Of a stretch of 9,770 bases of DNA, positions 1-7,295 are shown piece by piece (position 1 is the first letter of the stretch; each line of letters opens with the position of its first letter). Origin of the DNA: Mycobacteriaceae bacterium (lineage in GTDB: Bacteria > Actinomycetota > Actinomycetes > Mycobacteriales > Mycobacteriaceae); NCBI GenBank assembly GCA_019242135.1, contig JAFAWC010000227.1, positions 1-9,770 of the forward strand, read 5' to 3'. Both the position numbers and the translations under genes were made by a program. The notes below the pieces were generated by a model. The model was not told the origin of the DNA. It was given only the letters and a program-made list of their open reading frames with translations, and ran no database searches.

Positions 1-333
1 GCCGGCGCCCAGGGGCACCCTTCGGCCGGTGGTGTCGATCGCGCCGATCGACGGGAGCCTTTCGGTCGACAGCAACACGTCGTCGTTCTCGGGAACGGTG
101 CCGGCCACCAACGACGTTCGGCCGCCCTGGATCGTGACGTGCGCCCCCGCCTCCCGGCAGGTCGACAAAGTCGCGGCAACCTCTCCGGCGGATGCCGGTC
201 GCACCAACGCGGTGGCGCGACCACGATAGCGCCCCGTGTGGTCGATGCTGCGCGCCGCCAGCACATCCGCGTCGGTGCTGACGTGGCCGGCCCCGACGAT
301 GTCTTTGAGCCGGCGTGCTAGCCCCGCGCTCAT
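1..333 (-). CDS. FAD-dependent oxidase/dehydrogenase, N-terminal part (runs off the window)
   Basis: The minus strand reads 111 open codons from an ATG at 333 to the window edge; the rest of the gene lies to the left. The visible part resembles the start of the GlcD / D-lactate dehydrogenase class of flavoenzymes with a PCMH-type FAD-binding domain. A short helix is followed by a stretch HTGRYRG near residues 32-38, then LVRPASAGEV and the glycine-rich FAD pyrophosphate loop QGGRTSLVAGTVP (residues about 69-81), which corresponds to the QGGNTGLVGGSVP loop of the family. Such enzymes oxidise 2-hydroxy acids or similar substrates with FAD; the substrate-binding C-terminal domain is not visible, so the substrate is unknown. 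The ATG shares ATGA with the stop codon of the upstream nuclease-helicase gene, which fixes the start and suggests translational coupling. M. tuberculosis Rv1257c is a similar enzyme, as I recall, but lies beside cyp130 there. Confidence 0.82.
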   Translation of the reverse strand, partial: MSAGLARRLKDIVGAGHVSTDADVLAARSIDHTGRYRGRATALVRPASAGEVAATLSTCREAGAHVTIQGGRTSLVAGTVPENDDVLLSTERLPSIGAIDTTGRRVPLGAG

Positions 334-3300
334 CGCGGCGTCTCGAAACTGGAGAGCGACAGGAACGCGCCGAGGTCGATCAGCCCGGCCGGGGTAACCG
401 GCAGATACTCGGTCAGCAAGGGCGACCGCACGATGACGCTGGCGAATTTCGCTCGGCTGACGGCAACATTGAGCCGGTTTCGGTTGAGCAGGAAAGAGAT
501 CCCGCGGGGCACGTCGTCGATTGACGACGCCGTCATCGAGATGAACACCACCGGCGCCTGCCTGCCCTGGAACTTGTCGACGGTGCCGACCCCAACCCCG
601 GCGAGCCCGGCCGCGTCGAGGTGGTCGCGCACACACAACACCTGCGCGTTGTACGGAGCGACCACGAGCACGTCGTCTTGGCCGAGCGGGCGGCTTCCAT
701 GTTCGTCGGTCCACGTCGCCCCGAGCATGCGCCGGATCTCGGTGGCGATCGCGGCCGCTTCCTCCGGGCTGCTCGTTGAGTTGCCGTCGTGCGCCACGGT
801 CAGCGCATGGACCCCCGGCGCGCAACCGTCGAGTCGGCGCGCAGCGGTGAGCTTCTCGTCGGAGGTCAGCCGGTCGTCGTAACACAACCGGGACACCGCG
901 GCGCACACCGCCGGGTGCATGCGGTAGGACCGCTTCAGGAAATAGCCGCGGTCCTCAGGGAGGGTGCGGTGATCTTCCACGAGCCAGCCGAGAGCCGACA
1001 CGTCGACCGGCTCGGGATGGCGGCCCTGGCTGACCTGGGGCAGCTGCTGGGGATCCCCGACGAGCAAGAGGTTGGCCGCCGACCGTGCGACCGCGATCGT
1101 GTTGGCAAGACAGAACTGACCAGCCTCTTCGATGACAAGCAGGTCGAGGCTGCGGTCATGCACCCGGGTGTGGTTGGCGAAGTCCCATGCCGTGCCGCCG
1201 ATCACGCAACCCTCACCGGCGCCCGCAAATTCGGCGACGAAGGTCGCGTAGGCGTCCGCGTCGAGTACCTGCCACGGCACGCCCGCGGCGCAGTCCTTTT
1301 TGCCGATCCGCGCCGGCTCCACCTCGGCTTTGACCAGGTCGCGAAACAGGTTTTCGACGACAGCGTGGGACTGGGCGACGACCCCGATCCGCCAGTGCTG
1401 GTCGTTGACCAGCCGGGCAATGATCTTGGCCGCCGTGAACGTCTTCCCGGTGCCGGGCGGGCCGTGCACCGCCAGGTAGGACGAGTCAAGCGCGAGCAAC
1501 GCAGCGGTGATGTCCGTGACAGTTTCGCCGGTGCGCGGCAGCGATGCACCGCGGTGAGTTCTCGGACGGCGGCGCAACAGGATGTCGCTGATCGCGTTGT
1601 TCGGAAATGCCGGCAGGTCGGCGGCGATATCGGCGGCCGCGGTCTGGATGGACTCGCGCAGCGTCCCCGTCGGGAGCGGTCTACCCGGCGTCAACGCAAA
1701 GGGCAGCTGCGCGAATGTCCCGGCCGCCGTGGGTTCCCGCTCGCAGACGATGACCTCGGTGGGGACGGCGGGATCGTCGACACCGATGATCTCGGCGTTG
1801 CCTGCGGCGCGCCGGTCAGGATTGTCGGTGAGCCCCGTCGGCGCGGGCGATTCGTACAGCGCGAACACGCTGCCCCGCAACTCGCCCGAAGCCAAGGTGC
1901 CGGTCAGCTTCACCCGGCGTTGCTGTTTGCGCCCGCGCGTCGACGGCCGGTGCCAGTCGCGGACGACCTCAGCGGAATCCGCCACAAAGACGTCGTTGCC
2001 GTCGGCCCATTCGTCGACGGGATTGTTCAGCCGGTCGAAGTGGGCCCACCAGAACGGCTTGTCCTCGCGCCGGTGATAGCCACGTGCCGCGGCGATGAGC
2101 GCCACCGCACTCTGTTCGGCGGTACGGCCGGGGCCGGGGTCGCCGATGAAAGCTGCAAGCCTTGTCGCCAGTTGGTCGTCGTGCTCGACAGCCCCCCCGT
2201 CGGCGACCGGCTGCGCACCCAGCGGCAGCACGCCGCATTCGATTGCCCGGTTGATCAACCAGTCGCGAAGGTTGCGGGTCGAGATGCAGTCGTAGTGGTT
2301 GTAGTCGGCGATCTGCTTCAAGACGACCGCGGCTTCGTCAACACGCCCGTCGGCGCGCAGTTCGCAGTTGCGGGCGAACTGCACCATGGAGTCAGCCGCG
2401 GTGCTGACATCGCCGGAGCGCAACTGTGCACCCATGTACAGCGGCTCCAGCGATTTCAGGCTGTAGTTTTCGGCGCCGACTCGGATGCTCTTGCGTACCA
2501 ACGGGTACAGGTCTACCAGCACGCCGCCGCGCAGAAGATCGTCGACATCGTCCTCGCCGACGCCGTAGCGGCCGGCCAGCCGCAACAATGCGGTTTTCTC
2601 GTAGGCCGCGTAGTGGTAGATGTGCATGTTCGGGTAGCGCCTGCGGCGTTTTCGGACCATCGCCAAGAAGTCGAGGAAGGCTTGACGCTCGCTGCGGCGG
2701 TCATGCGCCCACAGCGGTCGAAACGAGCCGCCGACCTCCAGCACTCCGAAGAGGTATTCCAGGCCCCATTCCTTACCGTCGGCGCTCCACAGCGGGTCGC
2801 CTTCGAAGTCGAAGAACAGGTCGCCCCGGTCGGGGTCGGGCAACAGGGTCAGCGGTTGGGGGTCGGCAATCTCGTAGGGCGGCCTGCCGTCGACTCGTGA
2901 CGCGGTCTGTAGACGTGCCTGCGCGGTCAGCGCCGCCACTGTCCTGGCCGCCAGTTGCGGCACAGCACGATCACGCCGCGCCAACTGGGTCATGGTGGTG
3001 ATGCCGGCCTCGATGAGCCGTGCCCGCTGGCTTACCCTCATGTTTGCCACAAGCAGCAAATCGTCATGGGCGCGGACCTGACTGCGGCATTCGGGACAGC
3101 GGAAGCACGCCCGCACGTGCGGGTCCTCCCAGCGCACCGCGGCTCCGCCGGCGAAATGGCCGTCGAGCAGGTGCTCCAACGCTGCCCGTCGCGTCTGGTA
3201 CACCGGCAGCAGTTCGTGGACGGGGTAGCTGGCTGCTGCGCCGTCGCCGAGCACCAGTTGCACATCGGGCCAGACACGAACGCCCGCCGCCGCCAGCACG

Positions 3301-3746
3301 TCGGCGTAGGCGGCGAGCGCAAGCATTGACTCGACCTTCACGGAGCGGGCGAGTTTGGTGTCGCGCAGCCGGTATCGGCCACCCTCGAAGAGCAGGAAGT
3401 CGGCGAAGCCGACGAATCGACCGTCGAACATGGCCGCCTGATAGATCACCGGCGCCCGACGCATGACTGCCCTGATCGTCTGCTCGGCAGCCGCGCTCAG
3501 CCCTCCAACCGTGTAGGCCGGCCGCCCGATGATCGCGACATCGTCCCGCGAGCGAAGCTCCTCAAGGTGACGCAGTTCGTGCTCGCCGCCGAGTTTGGCG
3601 GTGCGGGCAAGCAATTCGTCGTCCGCGGCGACCGGCGGCCCCCAGTCGAGGTGCGCGTCGAACGCCCGCAGCAGCGCGTACTCGCAGCGTGATGCCGCGG
3701 CCAGATCGGACGCGCTGTAGATGACTTTGTCGCCGGCGACGAACAC
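330..3746 (-). CDS. TM0106-type RecB-like nuclease fused to DEDD exonuclease-like domain and SF1 helicase
   Basis: The protein has 1138 residues. The start is a GTG, six bases after a TACAGT hexamer. Residues 1-230 resemble a RecB-family PD-(D/E)XK nuclease: H56, D116 in GFADFLLF, and D129-T-K131. C21 with C214, C217 and C220 may bind an iron-sulfur cluster. Residues 308-500 resemble the YprB/RNase H-like exonuclease fold: D313 and E315 in FFDFEGDP, D412, and YxxxD at Y482-D486. Residues 740-1115 form a superfamily 1 (Dna2/Upf1-like) helicase: Walker A GPPGTGKT 762-769, VIEEAGQ 871-877, GDPQQLPQ 897-904, SYRMHP 940-945, GTVDKFQGRQ 1054-1063, NVAVSRAK 1093-1100. All core motifs look intact, so it should be an ATP-driven nucleic-acid helicase with two nuclease modules, probably cytoplasmic and acting in DNA or RNA processing; the pathway is unknown. 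It probably corresponds to M. tuberculosis Rv1251c (about 1139 residues, from memory). The next gene overlaps its stop by ATGA. Confidence 0.9.
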   Translation of the reverse strand: MFVAGDKVIYSASDLAAASRCEYALLRAFDAHLDWGPPVAADDELLARTAKLGGEHELRHLEELRSRDDVAIIGRPAYTVGGLSAAAEQTIRAVMRRAPVIYQAAMFDGRFVGFADFLLFEGGRYRLRDTKLARSVKVESMLALAAYADVLAAAGVRVWPDVQLVLGDGAAASYPVHELLPVYQTRRAALEHLLDGHFAGGAAVRWEDPHVRACFRCPECRSQVRAHDDLLLVANMRVSQRARLIEAGITTMTQLARRDRAVPQLAARTVAALTAQARLQTASRVDGRPPYEIADPQPLTLLPDPDRGDLFFDFEGDPLWSADGKEWGLEYLFGVLEVGGSFRPLWAHDRRSERQAFLDFLAMVRKRRRRYPNMHIYHYAAYEKTALLRLAGRYGVGEDDVDDLLRGGVLVDLYPLVRKSIRVGAENYSLKSLEPLYMGAQLRSGDVSTAADSMVQFARNCELRADGRVDEAAVVLKQIADYNHYDCISTRNLRDWLINRAIECGVLPLGAQPVADGGAVEHDDQLATRLAAFIGDPGPGRTAEQSAVALIAAARGYHRREDKPFWWAHFDRLNNPVDEWADGNDVFVADSAEVVRDWHRPSTRGRKQQRRVKLTGTLASGELRGSVFALYESPAPTGLTDNPDRRAAGNAEIIGVDDPAVPTEVIVCEREPTAAGTFAQLPFALTPGRPLPTGTLRESIQTAAADIAADLPAFPNNAISDILLRRRPRTHRGASLPRTGETVTDITAALLALDSSYLAVHGPPGTGKTFTAAKIIARLVNDQHWRIGVVAQSHAVVENLFRDLVKAEVEPARIGKKDCAAGVPWQVLDADAYATFVAEFAGAGEGCVIGGTAWDFANHTRVHDRSLDLLVIEEAGQFCLANTIAVARSAANLLLVGDPQQLPQVSQGRHPEPVDVSALGWLVEDHRTLPEDRGYFLKRSYRMHPAVCAAVSRLCYDDRLTSDEKLTAARRLDGCAPGVHALTVAHDGNSTSSPEEAAAIATEIRRMLGATWTDEHGSRPLGQDDVLVVAPYNAQVLCVRDHLDAAGLAGVGVGTVDKFQGRQAPVVFISMTASSIDDVPRGISFLLNRNRLNVAVSRAKFASVIVRSPLLTEYLPVTPAGLIDLGAFLSLSSFETPR

Positions 3747-3752
3747 GCTGCC

Positions 3753-3758
3753 ACTGTA
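3753..3758 (-). promoter_or_regulatory. Candidate -10 element of the nuclease-helicase gene (leaderless)
   Basis: On the minus strand TACAGT matches the mycobacterial TANNNT -10 pattern. Exactly six bases separate it from the GTG at 3746, so transcription would begin at the start codon itself. No Shine-Dalgarno sequence is visible before the GTG, and no good -35 match precedes the hexamer, which is common in mycobacterial promoters. This is the clearest leaderless layout in the window, together with the one at 9623. Confidence 0.6.
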
Positions 3759-3785
3759 GGGCAGTCCACCGACGTTCTGCGGCTA

Positions 3786-3824
3786 AGCCGGTTTGCTGGT
3801 CGGCCCCGGCATCCGGCGCCGGCT
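3786..3824 (-). terminator. GC-rich inverted repeat at the lprE stop codon, possible terminator
   Basis: AGCCGG (3786-3791) and CCGGCT (3819-3824) are inverted repeats around 27 bases. Inside them is the perfect 10-bp palindrome CCGGCGCCGG (3813-3822) touching the lprE stop, and a shorter pairing of CCGGC with GCCGG. The RNA could fold into a strong stem just after lprE and before the separate promoter of the next gene. There is no run of U residues, so classic intrinsic termination is doubtful, although mycobacterial terminators often lack one. Confidence 0.3.
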
Positions 3825-4416
3825 ACGCGCTGTTGGGGACGAGCTCGACGTTGTTGCCGTTCCATCGGAAGCGCACCACGCTGTCCAATCCGGGGACGCC
3901 GTTGGAGAACTTCAGAGCCACGGTGTCACCGGTGCACGCCGACGCGTCGATGCCGTTGAACCCGAAGGTGTCGCCGACTCCCGCCGGGATGAACTTGCCC
4001 TGGTGGAACATCAGCGTGCGGGTGTTCGCATTGTCGGCGTTGGTGTTGGCCTTGACGATGGCCACCGACAACTGTGCGCACTCGTTGTAGTTCCCCGCGA
4101 CGGGTTCCGGGCTCCAGCTCTGGCCGCTGCGCGGATCGGGGGGCAGACTCGCGACCGCTCTGATGATCTCCGGGGCGCCCAGATTGATTGCACACGGATC
4201 GTATGCGACGGCGGTGGGACCGGTCGGGGTACTGCTCGGCGGTGCAGGCGACGCAACGGCCGGGGCCGACGGGCCCGGGGCGGCCTGGGCGGACGGCGGC
4301 GGTGCGGCGGTGGTGGTCGGTTCGGGGGTCTTGGCGACGGTCGCGTCCCCCGCACCGCAGCCGGCCAGGACAGCTGCGGTGACGGTGGCCACCACGACGA
4401 TCCGGAGCCCGCTCAC
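3823..4416 (-). CDS. lprE: LppP/LprE-family lipoprotein
   Basis: A 197-residue secreted lipoprotein. The GTG at 4416 is chosen because it gives a proper type II signal peptide: a hydrophobic run RIVVVATVTAAVLAG (residues 5-19) ending in the lipobox L17-A-G-C20, where C20 would be lipid-modified and become the mature N-terminus. Residues 28-68 are a Pro/Thr/Ala/Ser-rich linker typical of mycobacterial surface lipoproteins. The rest (about 70-197) is a compact domain with cysteines C75, C113 and C161, two of which could form a disulfide. The match to the LppP/LprE family is from recall of M. tuberculosis Rv1252c, which also lies between a nuclease-helicase and deaD. Function is not established from sequence; the protein should sit on the outer face of the cytoplasmic membrane. 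The frame stays open upstream to 5466 across deaD, but that part has no sign of being coding. Confidence 0.85.
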   Translation of the reverse strand: MSGLRIVVVATVTAAVLAGCGAGDATVAKTPEPTTTAAPPPSAQAAPGPSAPAVASPAPPSSTPTGPTAVAYDPCAINLGAPEIIRAVASLPPDPRSGQSWSPEPVAGNYNECAQLSVAIVKANTNADNANTRTLMFHQGKFIPAGVGDTFGFNGIDASACTGDTVALKFSNGVPGLDSVVRFRWNGNNVELVPNSA

Positions 4417-4424
4417 AGTTGGGC

Positions 4425-4430
4425 ACCGTA
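4425..4430 (-). promoter_or_regulatory. Candidate -10 element for lprE
   Basis: TACGGT on the minus strand fits TANNNT and lies eight bases before the lprE GTG at 4416. No Shine-Dalgarno sequence is visible, so the transcript would have a leader of only a few bases or none. No convincing -35 is present. It occupies the 81-bp divergent spacer shared with deaD. Confidence 0.4.
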
Positions 4431-4482
4431 CCGTCGCGGGCGGCTGTTTCCCCGAAGGCAGGGCCGACACTGCCCCGCCCAC

Positions 4483-4488
4483 TAGACT
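4483..4488 (+). promoter_or_regulatory. Candidate -10 element for deaD
   Basis: TAGACT fits TANNNT and ends nine bases before the deaD ATG at 4498. Transcription would start at the G or A at 4497-4498, or a few bases earlier, leaving little or no leader. The bases just before the ATG contain no Shine-Dalgarno sequence, which supports leaderless translation. E. coli deaD-like genes carry long cold-shock leaders; none fits here. Confidence 0.45.
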
Positions 4489-4497
4489 TTCCACTCG

Positions 4498-6159
4498 ATG
4501 ACCTCCCCGGATCAGGGCGTTTCGCACCCCGCCACCTCGTTCGCCGACCTGCGGATTCACCCCGCGGTGCTGCGGGCGGTCGACGATGTCGGCTACGAGT
4601 CCCCGTCGGCGGTGCAGGCTGCGACGATCCCGGCGATGATGGCCGGCTCCGACGTCGTTGGCCTCGCGCAGACAGGCACCGGGAAGACCGCCGCGTTCGC
4701 GGTGCCGATCCTGTCGAAGATCGACAGCGCCAGCACCGACACGCAGGCACTGGTGCTGGCGCCCACCCGCGAACTCGCCCTGCAAGTCGCCGAGGCGTTC
4801 CGCCGCTACGGCGCCCACCTGCCGCGCATCAATGTGCTGCCGATCTACGGCGGTCAGTCCTACGGCGTGCAACTCGCCGGGCTCAAACGCGGCGCACATG
4901 TGGTCGTCGGCACGCCCGGGCGGGTGATCGACCATCTGCAGCGCGGGACGCTTGACCTGTCGCGGCTGGACTACCTCGTGCTCGACGAGGCAGACGAAAT
5001 GCTCACGATGGGCTTCGCCGAAGACGTCGAACGCATTCTTGCCGACACCCCCGAGTACAAGCAGGTGGCGTTGTTCTCCGCGACCATGCCGCCGGCAATC
5101 CGCAAGATCACCCGCAAGTACCTGCATGATCCAGTCGAAATCACCGTCGAGGCGAAAACCGCAACCGCAGAGAATATTTCGCAGCGCTACGTCCAGGTGG
5201 CCGGTCCCCGTAAGATGGACGCGCTGACCCGGGTGCTGGAAGTCGAGCCGTTCGAAGCGATGATCGTGTTCGTTCGCACCAAGCAAGCCACCGAGGAGGT
5301 CGCCCAACGGCTCAGCGCGCGGGGCTTTTCGGCGGCCGCCATCAACGGCGACGTGCCGCAGTCCCAGCGGGAGCGAACGATCGCGGCGCTCAAAGACGGC
5401 ACGGTCGACATCCTGGTCGCAACCGATGTCGCGGCCCGTGGTCTGGACGTCGACCGCATCTCTCATGTTCTCAACTACGACATTCCGCAGGACACCGAGT
5501 CATACGTGCATCGCATCGGCCGCACCGGCCGCGCGGGACGCAGCGGCAACGCGTTGCTGTTCGTGTCGCCGCGGGAACGCCACTTGCTCAAGGCGATCGA
5601 GAAGGCCACTCGCCAAAAGCTGGTCGAGACGCAGCTGCCCACTGTCGAGGACGTCAACGCGCAACGGGTCGCCAGATTCCGGGACTCCATCACCGATGCG
5701 CTGGGTGCGCCCCAGATCGAACTGTTTCGCCGTCTGGTCGAAGAATATGAACGCGACCATGACGTGCCGATGGCCGACGTCGCCGCGGCGTTGGCGGTGC
5801 AGTCCCGCAACGGCGAGGAGTTCCTGATGGCACCCGAGCCGCCGCCGCGCGACGACACGCGTCCCGACCGTTCCGCGAAGCCGCGCAGGACGACCCAGCG
5901 AATGGCGACGTACCGCATCGACGTCGGTAAACGCCATAAAGTGGGTCCCGGGGCGATCGTCGGTGCGATCGCCAACGAGGGCGGCCTGCACCGCAGCGAC
6001 TTCGGTCACATCGCGATCCATTCAGATTTCTCCCTGGTCGAGCTGCCGGCCAGGCTGCCGCGCGACACCCTGAAAGCGTTGGAGCGCACTCGCATTTCAG
6101 GGGTACTGATCAATCTGCAGCCCGATCGCGCCACGAAGGCCCGGCGAAGAACGACATGA
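4498..6159 (+). CDS. deaD: DEAD-box ATP-dependent RNA helicase DeaD/CsdA
   Basis: A 553-residue cytoplasmic RNA helicase with every core motif in order: Q-motif F15 to Q40, Walker A AQTGTGKT (57-64), PTREL (89-93), TPGR (139-142), DEAD (163-166), SAT (194-196), IVFVRT (256-261), ATDVAARGLDV (308-318) and HRIGRTGRAG (338-347). A helical stretch (about 380-445) and a basic linker lead to a C-terminal RNA-binding domain of the DbpA type (about 470-545, TYRIDVGKRHKVGPGAIVGAI), which marks the DeaD/CsdA/DbpA branch rather than RhlE. It should use ATP to open structured RNA in ribosome assembly and mRNA turnover, often important in the cold. It is shorter than E. coli DeaD (629 residues), mainly in the C-terminal tail, and close to M. 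tuberculosis Rv1253 (about 563, from memory). The ATG has no Shine-Dalgarno sequence. Its stop overlaps the acyltransferase ATG by ATGA. Confidence 0.95.
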   Translation: MTSPDQGVSHPATSFADLRIHPAVLRAVDDVGYESPSAVQAATIPAMMAGSDVVGLAQTGTGKTAAFAVPILSKIDSASTDTQALVLAPTRELALQVAEAFRRYGAHLPRINVLPIYGGQSYGVQLAGLKRGAHVVVGTPGRVIDHLQRGTLDLSRLDYLVLDEADEMLTMGFAEDVERILADTPEYKQVALFSATMPPAIRKITRKYLHDPVEITVEAKTATAENISQRYVQVAGPRKMDALTRVLEVEPFEAMIVFVRTKQATEEVAQRLSARGFSAAAINGDVPQSQRERTIAALKDGTVDILVATDVAARGLDVDRISHVLNYDIPQDTESYVHRIGRTGRAGRSGNALLFVSPRERHLLKAIEKATRQKLVETQLPTVEDVNAQRVARFRDSITDALGAPQIELFRRLVEEYERDHDVPMADVAAALAVQSRNGEEFLMAPEPPPRDDTRPDRSAKPRRTTQRMATYRIDVGKRHKVGPGAIVGAIANEGGLHRSDFGHIAIHSDFSLVELPARLPRDTLKALERTRISGVLINLQPDRATKARRRTT

Positions 6160-7295
6160 CGCTGTCGCGTGACGTGGACGCGCAGGGCGGCCTGGAGTCT
6201 GTCTCAAGGCCTGAACGTGTCGCCTCGCTGACCGGGATCAGGGCGGTGGCCGCGCTGTCGGTGATGGCGACGCACGCCGCCTACACCACCGGGAAATACA
6301 CGCACGGATATGTGGGTCTGGTCTATTCGCGGCTGGAGATCGGAGTGCCGATATTCTTTGTGCTCTCGGGTTTGCTGCTGTTCGGCCCCTGGGTGCGGGC
6401 GCTCGCGCAGGATCGCCCCCCGCCGTCGGTCGCGCGGTACGCATGGCACCGCGTGCGGCGCATCGTGCCGGCCTACGCGATCACGGTCGCGGTCGCCTAC
6501 CTGGTGTATCACTACCGGACCGCCGGACCGAACCCCGGACACACGTGGACGGGCCTGCTGCGCAATCTGACGTTGACCCAGGTCTACACCGACAAATATC
6601 TGTATTCCTATCTGCACCAGGGCCTTACCCAGATGTGGAGTCTGGCGGTGGAGGTCGCCTTCTACGTGGCACTGCCGCTGCTGACCTATCTTCTGCTGGC
6701 GGTGCTGTGCCGGCGACGGTGGCGACCCGGCCTGCTTCTGGCGGGTTTGGCGGTGCTGAGCCTGATCACGCCGGCATGGCTGGTGCTCGTGCACACCACC
6801 GATTGGCTTCCCGATGGGGCACGGCTGTGGCTGCCCACCTTCTTTGTGTGGTTCATCGGGGGGATGATGCTGGCGGTGCTTTCGGTGATGGCTCAACGGG
6901 CGTACGCCGCGGTGTGCCTGCCGCTGGCGCTGATCTGCTACCTCATCGTGTCGACCCCGATCGGTGGGGAGCCCACCACCTCGCCCGCGAAACTGTGGGA
7001 AGCGTTAGCCAAGAGCGCTTTTTATGCGGTGATCGCGACGTTGGCGGTGGCGCCCCTGGCGTTGGGCAACCGCGGTCTGTACGCGCGGGCGCTGGCGAGC
7101 AGGCCGATGGTGTGGCTCGGCGAGATCTCCTACGAGATTTTCTTGATCCATCTGATCGTGATGGAAATCGCGATGGTCGAGGTGCTGCACTGGCACATCT
7201 ACACCGGCAACGCCGCCGCCCTGTTCGCGGTGACATTCGTCATGACGGTGCCACTGGCCTGGGTCTTGCACCGCTTCACGCGGGTGCGGTCATAG
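6156..7295 (+). CDS. Integral membrane acyltransferase, acyltransferase-3 (OafA/YrhL) family
   Basis: A 379-residue protein with about ten membrane helices (roughly 29-45, 62-82, 106-120, 165-185, 191-212, 228-246, 250-267, 287-304, 323-341, 351-371). It has the family signatures: SLTGIRAVAALSVMATH with the conserved R29 and H40, RRIVPAY (101-107), SLAVEVAFY (162-170), and SYEIFLIH (325-332) near the end. Such proteins move acyl groups (acetyl, succinyl or longer) from a donor onto sugars of surface glycans or glycolipids at the cytoplasmic membrane; the actual substrate cannot be read from sequence. There is no fused C-terminal SGNH domain. The start ATG lies in the deaD stop (ATGA), so the two are likely co-translated. 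The gene pair is also adjacent in M. tuberculosis (Rv1253-Rv1254) as I recall. The 3' end overlaps the convergent membrane-protein gene by 6 bp. Confidence 0.9.
   Translation: MTLSRDVDAQGGLESVSRPERVASLTGIRAVAALSVMATHAAYTTGKYTHGYVGLVYSRLEIGVPIFFVLSGLLLFGPWVRALAQDRPPPSVARYAWHRVRRIVPAYAITVAVAYLVYHYRTAGPNPGHTWTGLLRNLTLTQVYTDKYLYSYLHQGLTQMWSLAVEVAFYVALPLLTYLLLAVLCRRRWRPGLLLAGLAVLSLITPAWLVLVHTTDWLPDGARLWLPTFFVWFIGGMMLAVLSVMAQRAYAAVCLPLALICYLIVSTPIGGEPTTSPAKLWEALAKSAFYAVIATLAVAPLALGNRGLYARALASRPMVWLGEISYEIFLIHLIVMEIAMVEVLHWHIYTGNAAALFAVTFVMTVPLAWVLHRFTRVRS

Noticed and set aside
789..2900. 703-codon open frame on the plus strand
   Set aside because: It runs antisense to the nuclease-helicase, whose motifs are unmistakable. 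Its product is Arg/Gly/Val-rich without recognisable domains, as expected from the mirror frame of a GC-rich gene.
4440..4465. Possible alternative sigma factor -35 (GGGGAA) upstream of lprE
   Set aside because: GGGAA resembles the -35 of SigE/SigH-type promoters, but the matching -10 was not found at the proper distance.
4417..5466. Long upstream extension of lprE (open frame to 5466)
   Set aside because: The extension is antisense to the deaD helicase core and would bury the lipoprotein signal peptide in mid-protein. The GTG at 4416 gives a proper signal peptide and lipobox.
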